Assembly (NCBI GenBank): GCA_019240115.1
Contig: JAFAYV010000078.1
Location: 1-41,536, forward strand
Length of the DNA: 41,536 bases
Source: Solirubrobacterales bacterium
Lineage (GTDB): Bacteria > Actinomycetota > Thermoleophilia > Solirubrobacterales > Solirubrobacteraceae
Reading direction: 5' to 3'
Positions 16,238 to 26,265 of this stretch are shown here, one piece after another (within the stretch, counting starts at the first letter, position 1; the number at the start of each line of letters is the position of its first letter). The position numbers were made by a program, and so were the translations under genes. The notes under the pieces were generated by a model that was not told the origin of the DNA, searched no databases, and saw nothing but the letters and a program-made list of their open reading frames with translations.

Positions 16238-17581
16238 TCAGAGCTCATCGCCGACGATCATACCTTTGGCCGGCTCGCAGGCCCCGCCGCCGGCGTCCCG
16301 AACCTCGTCGGCGAGCGCGTCAAGGCGGCCGACGACCTCGGCGGCGTGGCGTACGAACGGCGCGTAGTCGAAGATCGCGTCGAGGTGCAGGCCCGCCCCG
16401 GCGGGGTCGGCGGCGAGCAGCTCGCGCAGCGGCGTGCGCTGCGCGATCGCCCGCTGGGCCAGCCGCTGGACGATCCGGTAGGCGTCGTCGCGCGCGCGGC
16501 CGCGGGCGACGAGCGCGAGCAGCACCCGCTGGGAGAAGAGTGCGCCGTGGGTCAGCTCGAGGTTCTCGCGCATCCGCGCGGCGTCGACGACCATGCCGTC
16601 GACGAGACGCAGCATCCGGCGCTGCATGTGGTCGAGCAGGGTCGTGGAGTCGGGCAGGATGACCCGCTCGACCGACGAGTGGGAGATGTCGCGCTCGTGC
16701 CACAATGCGACGTCCTCGAGCGCCGCCGAGGCGTTGCCGCGCAGCACGCGGGCGAGGCCGGTGATCTGCTCGGACTTGATCGGGTTGCGCTTGTGGGGCA
16801 TCGCGCTCGAGCCCTTCTGGCCGGCGCCGAAGGGCTCGGAGACCTCGCCGACCTCGGTGCGCGCGAGGTGGCGCAGCTCGGTGGCCAGTCGCTCGAGCCC
16901 CGCGCCAGCGAGCGCGACCGCCTGCAGCAGCTCGGCGTGGCGGTCGCGCGCGACGACCTGCGTGGAGACCGGCTCGCCGCGCAGGCCGAGACGGCGCAGG
17001 ACGCGCGCCTCGAACTCCGGCGAGGTCGCCGAGTAGGTGCCGACGGCGCCGCTGACCGCGCCGACCGACGCTTGGGCGAAGGCGCCCCGCAGCCGCTGCG
17101 CGTTGCGCGCGGCCTCGAAGGCGAAGCCCGCGAGCTTGATCCCGAACGTCGTCGGCTCGGCGTGGATTCCGTGCGTGCGCCCGACGCACAGCGTGTCGAC
17201 GTGCTCGCGGGACCGCCGGGCCAGCGCGGCCACGAGGCGGTGCGCGTCGGGGAGGATGAGCTCGCCGACGGCCCGGATCTGCAGCGCGAGCCCGGTGTCG
17301 AGCACGTCGGACGACGTCAGCCCGTAGTGGATCCAGCGTCCCGCCGGCCCGGCCGACTCGGCGAGGACGTCGACGAAGGCGGCCGTGTCGTGGTCGGTGA
17401 CCCGCTCGCGCTCGTCGACCGCCGCGACGGTGAACGTCGCGGCGCGGATCGCCTCGAGGTCCGCCGCGGCCGGCCCCTCCATCTCCTCGCAGGCCGCGAC
17501 CTCGACCCGGCGCATGGCCTCGAAGCGGGCGTGATCAGACCAGGCGTCGGCGAGCTCGCGGCGGGTGTAGCGCGCGATCAC
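16238..17581 (-). CDS. purB: Adenylosuccinate lyase PurB
   Basis: A 447-aa lyase of the fumarase/aspartase superfamily. It cleaves SAICAR to AICAR and adenylosuccinate to AMP, releasing fumarate both times. The signature GSSAMPHKRNP is present, with HYGLTSSDVLDTG, the His region VGRTHGIHAEPTTFG, and WHERDISHSSVERVILPD. The chosen GTG at 17581 overlaps the stop of the regulator gene upstream (GTGA), and conserved sequence (ARYTRRELADAWSD) starts right after it; an earlier in-frame start would add about 60 residues of non-family sequence. Fumarate release makes the fumarase-like operon nearby of interest, though no direct link is shown. Confidence 0.95.
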   Translation of the reverse strand: MIARYTRRELADAWSDHARFEAMRRVEVAACEEMEGPAAADLEAIRAATFTVAAVDERERVTDHDTAAFVDVLAESAGPAGRWIHYGLTSSDVLDTGLALQIRAVGELILPDAHRLVAALARRSREHVDTLCVGRTHGIHAEPTTFGIKLAGFAFEAARNAQRLRGAFAQASVGAVSGAVGTYSATSPEFEARVLRRLGLRGEPVSTQVVARDRHAELLQAVALAGAGLERLATELRHLARTEVGEVSEPFGAGQKGSSAMPHKRNPIKSEQITGLARVLRGNASAALEDVALWHERDISHSSVERVILPDSTTLLDHMQRRMLRLVDGMVVDAARMRENLELTHGALFSQRVLLALVARGRARDDAYRIVQRLAQRAIAQRTPLRELLAADPAGAGLHLDAIFDYAPFVRHAAEVVGRLDALADEVRDAGGGACEPAKGMIVGDEL

Positions 17582-17901
17582 CCGCGGGAGGAGCGCAGGA
17601 TCGTGCCCAGCAGCCCGGGAAAGCGGGTCTCGAGGTCGGCGATGCGCAGCTGGTTGAGCCGCGTCGTCCCCGACTGGCGCTGGCGGATGACCCCCGCCTC
17701 GCGGAGCACCTTGAAGTGGTGCGTGCACGTGGACTTGGTCACCGGGAGCGCGAAGCTCCCGCAGGTGCACTCGCCATCGCAGCGTGCGAGCTCGGCGACG
17801 ATCGACAGCCTCACCGGGTCCGACAGCGCGTGCAGCACCGCGCCGAGCTCGAGCTCCTCGCAGCTCGGATGCGCGATCTGTTCGGTGACATGGATCGACA
17901 T
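17578..17901 (-). CDS. ArsR-family winged-helix regulator
   Basis: A 107-aa DNA-binding protein. The wHTH runs from VLHALSDPVRLSIVAELA through ALPVTKSTCTHHFKVLREAGVI (recognition helix) to the wing RQRQSGTTRLNQLR. It is Cys-rich near the N terminus and in ARCDGECTCGSF; such residues could bind metal or sense redox, but the same pattern occurs in ArsR-like proteins of unknown signal. The ATG at 17901 is chosen from the MSIHVTEQ start. Its stop overlaps the purB start, so it is co-translated with purB. Two inverted TTGTACGA words in its promoter are likely autoregulatory sites. The signal is unknown. Confidence 0.88.
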   Translation of the reverse strand: MSIHVTEQIAHPSCEELELGAVLHALSDPVRLSIVAELARCDGECTCGSFALPVTKSTCTHHFKVLREAGVIRQRQSGTTRLNQLRIADLETRFPGLLGTILRSSRG

Positions 17902-17933
17902 GACGTCTTCACAAATATAGCCGCTTCGCAAGC

Positions 17934-17984
17934 ATTGTACGACGCCCGTCGAACATCTGCTAATGTACGGCAGGCATCGTACAA
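17934..17984. promoter_or_regulatory. Divergent promoter with paired TTGTACGA operators
   Basis: For arsR-purB (minus) a -10 TACAAT (17934-17939) and -35 TTAGCA (17958-17963) are 18 bp apart. For the plus-strand small ORF an extended -10, TGC-TAATGT (17958-17966), overlaps that -35. TTGTACGA at 17935-17942 and its inverted copy TCGTACAA at 17977-17984 flank the region; a related AATGTACGGCA lies between. The first word covers the arsR -10. This layout fits repression of both directions by the regulator. Confidence 0.6.
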
Positions 17985-18006
17985 GGAATCGTCGATCGAG
18001 GTTGAG

Positions 18007-18132
18007 ATGGCCGACACGCACACGCAGATCAACGCCTCCCGCCGTCGCCGTACCAGCGCGGCGGTCATCGCGCAGTACATCCAGGACCTGACGCATCCGG
18101 CGACCCCGGATCCGTGCGCGTCCGCCGCATAG
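18007..18132 (+). CDS. Small basic protein of unknown function (41 aa)
   Basis: A 41-codon ORF starting ATG with GAGGTTGAG just ahead as ribosome site. The peptide starts MADTHTQINASRRRRTSAAV, continues IAQYIQDLTHPATPDP and ends in TAG at 18130-18132. It has a basic RRRR cluster followed by a short amphipathic stretch and a single Cys near the end. I do not recognise a family. It diverges from arsR-purB across a shared operator region and is followed by a strong hairpin, so it has its own promoter, ribosome site and terminator. That supports a real gene despite its size. Confidence 0.6.
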   Translation: MADTHTQINASRRRRTSAAVIAQYIQDLTHPATPDPCASAA

Positions 18133-18154
18133 TCTTCGCGGATGCCCTCGAGCT

Positions 18155-18183
18155 GACGCGCTCCGGACCATCCGGGGCGCGTC
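18155..18183. terminator. Bidirectional hairpin between small ORF and purE
   Basis: A 13-bp stem with a single G-U pair and a 3-nt loop: GACGCGCTCCGGA, CCA, TCCGGGGCGCGTC. It lies between two convergent genes (stops at 18132 and 18194). There is no T-run, which is common for terminators of GC-rich actinobacteria. Confidence 0.65.
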
Positions 18184-18193
18184 TGGCGATCTG

Positions 18194-18685
18194 TCAGGCG
18201 CCGAGGATGCGCGCCGCAAGGACGGCGGCGTTGCGGGCGTTGTCGACGCCGACGCAGGCGACCGGGACCCCGGGCGGCATCTGGGAGATCGACAGCAGCG
18301 CGTCGAGGCCGCCCGCGACCGACGTGCGGCTCGTCAACGGCACGCCGATCACCGGCAGTTCGGTGTGAGCGGCGACGACCCCCGGGAGAGCGGCGGACAA
18401 CCCGGCGCCGGCGATGATGACGCGGATGCCGCGCAGCTGGGCGTTGCGCGCGTAGTCGGCGACGACGTCGGGCTGGCGATGCGCCGACATCACCCGGATC
18501 TCGGAGAGGATGTCGCGCTTGGTCAGCTCCTGCTCGGCCTTCTCCATCGCGGGCATGTCGCTCTCCGAGCCCATGAGGATCGCCACCCGCGGCGCGTCGA
18601 CGTCGAGCTCCTCGATGTCGGCGGCGAACTGCGGCAGCGGCTCGACCGGCGCCACGGGAGGCCGCTCTGGCTCCTCGAGGCTCAT
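18194..18685 (-). CDS. purE: N5-carboxyaminoimidazole ribonucleotide mutase PurE
   Basis: A 163-aa class I PurE converting N5-CAIR to CAIR. After an acidic N-terminal extension of about 30 residues come VAILMGSESDMPAMEKAEQ (phosphate site), RVMSAHRQPDVVADYA (catalytic His in SAHR), IIAGAGLSAALPGVVAA and VIGVPLTS. The usual Thr after SAHR is Gln here. The ATG at 18685 overlaps the purD stop (ATGA). The usual partner PurK, which makes N5-CAIR, is not encoded in the window and must be elsewhere if this is a standard class I route. Confidence 0.95.
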   Translation of the reverse strand: MSLEEPERPPVAPVEPLPQFAADIEELDVDAPRVAILMGSESDMPAMEKAEQELTKRDILSEIRVMSAHRQPDVVADYARNAQLRGIRVIIAGAGLSAALPGVVAAHTELPVIGVPLTSRTSVAGGLDALLSISQMPPGVPVACVGVDNARNAAVLAARILGA

Positions 18686-19953
18686 CGCGCCGTCCGCAGC
18701 GCGATGTCGCGCCGCAGCTGTCTGCCGTCGAACTCGATCATGTCGGCTGCAGCATATGCCGCGGCGCGGGCGGCAGCCGCGTCGTCGCCGAGCGCGGTGA
18801 CGCTCAGCACCCGACCGCCGGCGGTCACGAGCGCACCGGCGCCGTCGCGGGCGGTCCCCGCGTGGGTGATCAGGACCGCCGGATCGACCGCCTCGAGCCC
18901 CGAGATGACATCCCCGCTCGACGAGGCATCGGGATAGCCGGCGGACGCGAGCACGACGGTGACCGCGGTCTCAGGGCTCCAGTCCAGGCGCTCGACGTCG
19001 GCGAGCCCGCCGGGGCGGCTGGCGCGCTGCAGCAGGTCGAGCAGGTCGGTGCGCAGGCGCGGGAGGATCGCCTGGCACTCGGGGTCGCCGAAGCGCACGT
19101 TGAACTCAAGCACCCGCGGCCCGGCGGCGGTCATCATCAGCCCGGCGTAGAGGACCCCGCGAAACGGCGTGCCGCGACGGGCCAGCTCGTCGAGCACGGG
19201 TTGATGGACGGCCGCGCACAGCTCGGCGGCGGCAGCCTCGTCGACGGCGGGGACCGGCGAGTAGGAGCCCATCCCGCCGGTGTTGGGGCCCTCGTCGCCG
19301 TCGCGGATGCGCTTGTAGTCCTGGGCGGAGGCGAGCGGCAGCGCGCGTTCGCCGTCGCACAGCGCCAGCAGCGAGAGCTCCTCGCCCTCCAGGAACTCCT
19401 CGACGACGACCCGTTCGGTCCCGAAGCGCCGGCCCACGAGGAGGTCGTCGAGCGTGGCCCGGGCCTGGGCCGCGTCGGCGGCGATGATCACGCCCTTGCC
19501 GGCGGCGAGCCCGTCGGCCTTGAGCACGATCGGATAGCGCTCGATCGCGACCATCCCCTGCTGCGGATCCCGCACCACCGAGTAGGCGGCGGTCGGCACG
19601 CCGGCGGCGGCCATGATCTCCTTGCAGAATGCCTTGGAGCCCTCGAGCCGCGCCGCGGCCGCCGACGGGCCGAAGCACGCGATCCCGACGCCGTGCAGCG
19701 CGTCGCCGGCCCCCGCGACGAGGGGTGCTTCGGGGCCGACGACGACGAGCGTCGCGTCCTCGGCGCGGGCGGCGGCGGCGATCGCCTCGGGGTCCTGCAC
19801 GTCGAGCTCGACGAGCCGGGCGGCGGCGGCGATGCCCGGGTTGCCGGGCGCGCACAGCAGCTCGGGGGCGCGCGGCGAGCGGGCCAACGCGTCGATCAAC
19901 GCGTGCTCGCGCGCACCTGCGCCGACGACGAGGACGCGGTCGGGGCCGGCCAC
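18682..19953 (-). CDS. purD: Phosphoribosylamine-glycine ligase PurD
   Basis: A 423-aa ATP-grasp enzyme forming GAR from phosphoribosylamine, glycine and ATP. The N domain begins VLVVGAGAREHAL with CAPGNPGI. The ATP-grasp segments include FCKEIMAAAGVPTA, IVLKADGLAAGKGVIIA, VVVEEFLEGEELSLLA, SAQDYKRIRDGDEGPNTGGM, and the metal site FNVRFGDPE. The C-terminal domain follows the usual length. The GTG at 19953 lies one base after the stop of the GYD gene, and the end overlaps purE, so the three are one transcript. Confidence 0.96.
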   Translation of the reverse strand: MAGPDRVLVVGAGAREHALIDALARSPRAPELLCAPGNPGIAAAARLVELDVQDPEAIAAAARAEDATLVVVGPEAPLVAGAGDALHGVGIACFGPSAAAARLEGSKAFCKEIMAAAGVPTAAYSVVRDPQQGMVAIERYPIVLKADGLAAGKGVIIAADAAQARATLDDLLVGRRFGTERVVVEEFLEGEELSLLALCDGERALPLASAQDYKRIRDGDEGPNTGGMGSYSPVPAVDEAAAAELCAAVHQPVLDELARRGTPFRGVLYAGLMMTAAGPRVLEFNVRFGDPECQAILPRLRTDLLDLLQRASRPGGLADVERLDWSPETAVTVVLASAGYPDASSSGDVISGLEAVDPAVLITHAGTARDGAGALVTAGGRVLSVTALGDDAAAARAAAYAAADMIEFDGRQLRRDIALRTAR

Positions 19954-19954
19954 G

Positions 19955-20236
19955 TCAGAGCAGCGAGATGAACTCGTCGATCGGGATCGCGGGCAGCGTC
20001 TCGTACCGTCCGGTTCCGCGCGAACCCATCTCGAGCGACACCCGGGCCATCGTCTGCTCGTCGGGCGCCTCGATCACGTTGATGAAGTCCCATTGACCGA
20101 GCGTCGCCCACTGCGCCGTCACCTTCGCGCCGAGCTGCTCGATCTCGTCGTTGACCTCGTGGATCCGCTGCGGGTTGTTCTTGAGCGTCTGCACGCCGCC
20201 GGGGCTCAGGCGGGTGAGCATGATGTAGGTCGGCAT
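19955..20236 (-). CDS. GYD domain-containing protein
   Basis: A 93-aa ferredoxin-like-fold protein of the GYD family (named for a Gly-Tyr-Asp motif seen in many members; here the matching place reads LGQWDFINVIEAPDE). The pattern YIMLTRLSPGGVQTLKNNPQR, then GAKVTAQWATLGQWDF and ARVSLEMGSRGTGRYETLPAI, matches this dimeric alpha-beta family, whose biochemical role is unknown. The ATG at 20236 has a GGAGA ribosome site. It is the first gene of the GYD-purD-purE transcript. Steady pairing with purD in related genomes would suggest a purine-linked role, but this cannot be tested here. Confidence 0.85.
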   Translation of the reverse strand: MPTYIMLTRLSPGGVQTLKNNPQRIHEVNDEIEQLGAKVTAQWATLGQWDFINVIEAPDEQTMARVSLEMGSRGTGRYETLPAIPIDEFISLL

Positions 20237-20301
20237 CGCGCGGGATCTCCTCGGTCGTGTCCGCTTCGGTTGTACCCGATCGACCGGTGCTCGCTCCGCG
20301 C

Positions 20302-20316
20302 GGTCGTCAGACGACC
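20302..20316. promoter_or_regulatory. Palindrome upstream of GYD-purD-purE
   Basis: GGTCGTC-A-GACGACC, perfect 7-bp arms around one base, lies 66-80 bases before the GYD start. It has the size and symmetry of a dimeric repressor site, but could be a 5' UTR hairpin. Confidence 0.4.
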
Positions 20317-20459
20317 ACGCGTGACGCGCCGATGAGCTTTCCCGAGGTTTGACCAACCTTCGCGCTTCGCCCGCGTTTCTATCTACAGCAGCGAACACAA
20401 CGGCACGCTGGTGAGCCTGTGGGGGCGCAGGGGGGCACGGCGGCACAGGGCGCGGTTTC

Positions 20460-20487
20460 GGGGCCTGTCCGGGGCGGGACAGGCCCC
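20460..20487. terminator. Rho-independent-like hairpin after clpB
   Basis: An 11-bp perfect stem (GGGGCCTGTCC with GGACAGGCCCC) and a 6-nt loop, 60 bases beyond the clpB stop on the minus strand. No T-run is present. Confidence 0.6.
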
Positions 20488-20547
20488 TCCACCGCTGCCT
20501 GCGCGGGCCACCGCCAGCATTGCTGCCGGTGCGTGGGATTCGCTCGC

Positions 20548-23124
<2,577 letters not shown>

Positions 23125-23145
23125 GAGCGATTCCGAAGGTGAGGA

Positions 23146-23166
23146 TCTCAGTGTTTGCGACTTAGA
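23146..23166 (-). promoter_or_regulatory. HAIR-like operator of clpB
   Basis: On the transcribed strand TCTAAGT-N7-ACTGAGA (arms match at 6 of 7) has the 7-7-7 layout of the HspR operator HAIR (CTTGAGT-N7-ACTCAAG) and matches that consensus at 4 of 7 in each arm. Its first base is the last base of the clpB -10. An HspR gene is in this window at 29615-30079. Confidence 0.5.
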
Positions 23167-23194
23167 TTATCGCATCTCGCACCGCGGCAGGCAA
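23166..23194 (-). promoter_or_regulatory. clpB promoter
   Basis: -35 TTGCCT (23189-23194), 17-bp spacer, extended -10 TGC-GATAAT (hexamer 23166-23171), all on the minus strand. It is one of the clearest sigma-70-type promoters in the window, and its -10 abuts a HAIR-like repeat. Confidence 0.6.
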
Positions 23195-23213
23195 GGTCCG
23201 GCGCGGTTCCGGG

Positions 23214-23239
23214 CCGGCCGGTCGCCCTCGCGCGGCCGG
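23214..23239. terminator. Hairpin after the S53 peptidase gene
   Basis: CCGGCCG (23214-23220) pairs with CGGCCGG (23233-23239) across a 12-nt loop, just beyond the peptidase stop (23241). No T-run; weak evidence. Confidence 0.35.
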
Positions 23240-23240
23240 A

Positions 23241-25085
23241 TCAGCCGTGGGGAACGACCGTCGCCGCCGCCGTCGCCAGCGCGGAGAGGTTGACCGTCCC
23301 CAGGCCCGACGCCGTGTCGTAGCCGTAGCGCGCATCGCAGCAGCCGAGGCTGACGCGGCCGCCGGTCAACAGCTCGAAGTAGTCGTTGTTGAAGCGCGTG
23401 ACGTCGTAGAACACCGCGGAGCGGTAGGGCCCCCGGTGGATCCGGTAGAAGACCGGATTGGCCAGGCCCAGGCTGCGACGGCCCAGGTGGGCGAGCGCCT
23501 CGTCGACGTCGGCGAGCCCGCCGGCGAGCAGCGGAGCGCCGGCGCTCGTGCCGCCGAAGGCGACCCAGGGGCTCGGACTCTCGTCGTTGACGCACTCGCC
23601 GCGGACCGAGCAGTAGATCTGGTAGCCGGGCGCGGGATCGCCGAGCATCGAGACGTCGGGGACGGCGCGGTACGCGGTCCGCGAGAAGTTCTTCTGCCAC
23701 GGCGGGCGGCTGAAGAGCCGGCTGTTGCCCCCGCCGGTGGCGCCGGTCGGATCGTTCCAGACGAGCTGGTCGAGGATGTCGTTGGACTGGTTCAGACGGA
23801 AGTTCGTCCCGCCGACGCCGGTCACCCACGGGGACGAGGCCGGGAAGCTGACTGCCTTGACCGGGATCGGCTCACCGTGCTCGTCCAGGCAGGCCGACGA
23901 CCCGGCGTCCCCGCTGGAGGCGAGCACCGAGATCCCGCGCGCCGCCGCCATCTGCAACGAGGCCTCGACCGTCGCGATGCCCTTGCCGCCGAGCGCGAGC
24001 TTGGTGTCGCGCTCGCAGTCGCCGAGCGAGGCCGAGATGACCGCGGGGGGATCGGGACGGGTCACCGGAACGGTCAGCGCGCGGAGCACGTCGGACGCGT
24101 GCGGGCTGGACTCGTAGACGTCGATGCCGCTCAGGCCCGGCGCGGCGCCGCTCAACACCTCGAGGTCGAGCGTCGTCTCCCCGCCCGGCGCCGCCAGGTG
24201 ACTCAGCCCGAAGCGATGCGTGCTGATCTGGGGGACCGGGATCCCGAAGCACGCGGCGTAGGTGGCGATGTCGGCGGGCTTGTAGCCGTTGATCTCGATC
24301 AGCGCGACATGTTCGCCGCCGCCGGTGAGGCCGGCGGAGAACAGCGGGCCGTAACCGTAGGCGTTGAGGTACTGGCTCGGCGTGAAGCCGCGGCCGGCGA
24401 GCGCCGGCGGGCAGCCGCTCGGCGTCCCGCTGCGGTCGCGGTAGCCCGAGGGCACGACGCCGGGCCCGGCGCCCCGCCGATCGAACGCCGGGCCCGGGCC
24501 CGGCGGCAGCGCGCTCGCGGCCCACGACGCCGACGACGGCCGCGGCGAGGTCAGCGCCAGCGTGTCGAGGCCGACGACTCCGGTGACCGCCCCGCGCAGT
24601 GCGGCGGGGATCCGCACCGCCGAGGTCGGCGCGACGTAGCGCGCCACCGTGGCGCCGCCGCGTCGGAAGTCGGCGAGGCCGACGCCGAACATCCGGTGCG
24701 CCTGCCCGACGCTCATGCTCGCGTCGGCGAACAGCCCGCTGCGGTCGATGCTCACCCCGGTCGCGCCGGCGCCGCGCAGGTAGGCGAGCACCCGCGCGCG
24801 CTCGGGCGCCGGGGCGCCGAAGCGGCGAACGAGCGAGCCGATCGACTGGTAGTGGTCATACATCGGCGACCCCGGAGTGGTGATCGCCGTCGCCAGCCGG
24901 GCGAGCCCCGCCGTGTCGGTCATCAGCGGCAGCACGAGCGACAGCCGCACCGAGCGCGACGCCGCGCCGACGATCGCAGGTCGGGCGGCCGGGCCGGCGG
25001 CGAGCGCCGACGCCGCGAGCGAGAGCAGGGTCACCATGGCAGCGACGAGTCCAGACGCGACGTATCTCGTTCCCCGGTGCCTCAC
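23241..25085 (-). CDS. Secreted S53 (sedolisin/kumamolisin) acid peptidase
   Basis: A 614-aa serine-carboxyl peptidase precursor. The signal peptide is GTRYVASGLVAAMVTLLSLA followed by ASALAA. A prodomain of the pro-kumamolisin type follows (about 35-175: YDHYQSIGSLVRRFG). The catalytic domain has E303 and D307 in GETTLDLE, the oxyanion Asp D393 in ASSGDAGSS, and the nucleophile S514 in FGGTSAGAPLLAGGLA. A calcium-site-like end is seen (FYDVTRFNNDYFELLTGG, GYDTASGLGTVNL). All catalytic residues are present, so it should be active, likely at acid pH outside the cell. The GTG at 25085 is chosen for its AAAGGAG ribosome site five bases ahead. A promoter with -10 TACGGT lies at 25222-25250. Confidence 0.93.
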   Translation of the reverse strand: MRHRGTRYVASGLVAAMVTLLSLAASALAAGPAARPAIVGAASRSVRLSLVLPLMTDTAGLARLATAITTPGSPMYDHYQSIGSLVRRFGAPAPERARVLAYLRGAGATGVSIDRSGLFADASMSVGQAHRMFGVGLADFRRGGATVARYVAPTSAVRIPAALRGAVTGVVGLDTLALTSPRPSSASWAASALPPGPGPAFDRRGAGPGVVPSGYRDRSGTPSGCPPALAGRGFTPSQYLNAYGYGPLFSAGLTGGGEHVALIEINGYKPADIATYAACFGIPVPQISTHRFGLSHLAAPGGETTLDLEVLSGAAPGLSGIDVYESSPHASDVLRALTVPVTRPDPPAVISASLGDCERDTKLALGGKGIATVEASLQMAAARGISVLASSGDAGSSACLDEHGEPIPVKAVSFPASSPWVTGVGGTNFRLNQSNDILDQLVWNDPTGATGGGNSRLFSRPPWQKNFSRTAYRAVPDVSMLGDPAPGYQIYCSVRGECVNDESPSPWVAFGGTSAGAPLLAGGLADVDEALAHLGRRSLGLANPVFYRIHRGPYRSAVFYDVTRFNNDYFELLTGGRVSLGCCDARYGYDTASGLGTVNLSALATAAATVVPHG

Positions 25086-25221
25086 CGCCGCTCCTTTCTC
25101 GACCGCCCGCTCGGGGGCGCGTACCGCCCCGACGCTCCACCCGATGTGGTGATGGTTGCACACCCACTCCCGACCCGACGGGGGCAGCCGGCGACCGGTC
25201 GTCGATGCCGACGCTTGGGAT

Positions 25222-25250
25222 ACCGTAGGGTCAGTCGGCGTCTGCGTCAG
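25222..25250 (-). promoter_or_regulatory. Candidate promoter of S53 peptidase (CCTACGGTA type)
   Basis: -35 CTGACG (25245-25250), 17-bp spacer, -10 TACGGT (25222-25227) within CCTACGGTA. The same nine bases, with the same spacing, occur before the Sel1 gene at 26164. The -35 overlaps the stop codon of the Sel1 gene. Confidence 0.4.
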
Positions 25251-26164
25251 GCGGGGTCGGAACGACGCAGCGCAGCGGCGCGACCGGCAGCGGCCGGATC
25301 GCCGCCTCGCTCGCCATGCTCGTATGCCTCGCGAGCCGCGTCGAGGTCGCCGCGCTGCTCGAGCAGCATCCCCAGGCGAGTCGCCGCCTGAGCGTGCCCT
25401 GCCGCCGCCGCATGGCGCCAGGCCGTCTCGGCTCCGCCTGGATACCCCCGGCTGTAGAAGAACAGTCCCAGCTCATAGATGGTGTCGCCGTCGAAGCCGC
25501 CCTCGGCGGAGGGCTGCATGCCGGCGCCGAGGTCGGACGAGGCATGGTTGATCAGCAGCCCACGCGTGAGCCTCGTGTGCGGATCCTCATCGGCGGGCGC
25601 CAGGGCGGCGGATTCCTCGGCGTGGCGATCGTTGAAGTGGGCGTCGAGGCGCGCGGGCTCGAACTCCGCGCCGGGCTCGTCCAGAGCAACGGCCTCGGGC
25701 TCCGCGCCGGGCGCGTCCAGAGCAACGGGCTCGGGCTCCGCGCCGGGCGCGTCCAGAGCAACGGGCTCGTCCAGAGCAACGGCCTCGGGCTCCGCGCCGG
25801 GCGCGTCCAGAGCAACGGGCTCGAACTCCGCGCCGGGCGCGTCCAGAGCAGCCGGCTCGAACTCCGCGCCGGGCTCGTCCAGAGCAACGGCCTCGGGCTC
25901 CGCGCCGGGCGCGTCCAGAGCAACGGGCTCGGGCTCCGCGTCAGCCGCCGGAGGCGCGCCGGCCTCCGGCGTGGCGCTGACCCATTTCACCGGAGGGGCG
26001 AGTCCGGGCTGAACCGCAGACGGCTGCCGGACAAGTGGCGGCGCGAACGCCGCATCATCCTCGCCGCCCTTGCCCTCCTGCTCCCGCGACCAGCGCAGGC
26101 CAGCGACAGTCAGCCCCACCAAGACCGCTCCGGCGCTGCCCAGGATCGAAGTCGTGAGGTTCAC
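25247..26164 (-). CDS. Membrane-anchored Sel1/TPR-like protein with 12-residue repeats
   Basis: A 305-aa protein of unknown function in three parts. A single N-terminal membrane segment (TTSILGSAGAVLVGLTVAGL) is followed by a Pro/Ala/Glu/Asp-rich stalk, and a C-terminal Sel1/TPR-like domain of about 80 residues (YELGLFFYSRGYPGGAETAW, AAAGHAQAATRLGMLLEQRG, DLDAAREAYEHGERGGDPAA). The stalk holds about seven and a half copies of a 12-residue unit such as PVALDAPGAEPE, coded by a 36-bp tandem repeat. The likely start is GTG at 26164, with a weak ribosome site. The next gene upstream codes a paralogue with the same C-terminal domain. The acidic stalk and helical-repeat head suggest a scaffold at the membrane; no function is known to me. 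Confidence 0.75.
   Translation of the reverse strand: MNLTTSILGSAGAVLVGLTVAGLRWSREQEGKGGEDDAAFAPPLVRQPSAVQPGLAPPVKWVSATPEAGAPPAADAEPEPVALDAPGAEPEAVALDEPGAEFEPAALDAPGAEFEPVALDAPGAEPEAVALDEPVALDAPGAEPEPVALDAPGAEPEAVALDEPGAEFEPARLDAHFNDRHAEESAALAPADEDPHTRLTRGLLINHASSDLGAGMQPSAEGGFDGDTIYELGLFFYSRGYPGGAETAWRHAAAAGHAQAATRLGMLLEQRGDLDAAREAYEHGERGGDPAAAGRAAALRRSDPA
25650..25940 (-). repeat. 36-bp coding minisatellite
   Basis: Seven full and one half copy (six residues) of a 36-bp unit in tandem, in frame with the Sel1 gene. Copies differ mainly at two positions that swap Pro/Phe (GAEPE or GAEFE) and Ala/Glu (LDAP or LDEP). The half unit near 25760-25780 shows an unequal event. Confidence 0.9.
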
Positions 26165-26265
26165 GGGGACGAGTGGTCGAGCGCGAGCTACCCGAGGCGC
26201 GGCCGGACCTGCTCACCCCGGCGCGGCGCCTCGACGACAGCACGGCGCTTAGGTGATAGGAGTCT

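Larger units (their letters stand above)
20237..20547. other. Gene-free stretch: terminator hairpin and palindrome
   Basis: About 310 bases between clpB and the GYD gene, with no supported gene. It holds a 15-bp near-perfect palindrome (20302-20316) upstream of the GYD gene and an 11-bp-stem hairpin (20460-20487) after clpB. Confidence 0.6.

Noticed and set aside
25650-25940. 36-bp regular repeats that could suggest a CRISPR array
   Set aside because: The units are directly tandem with no unique spacers, keep an open frame, and lie inside a protein with matching 12-residue periodicity; no cas genes are nearby.
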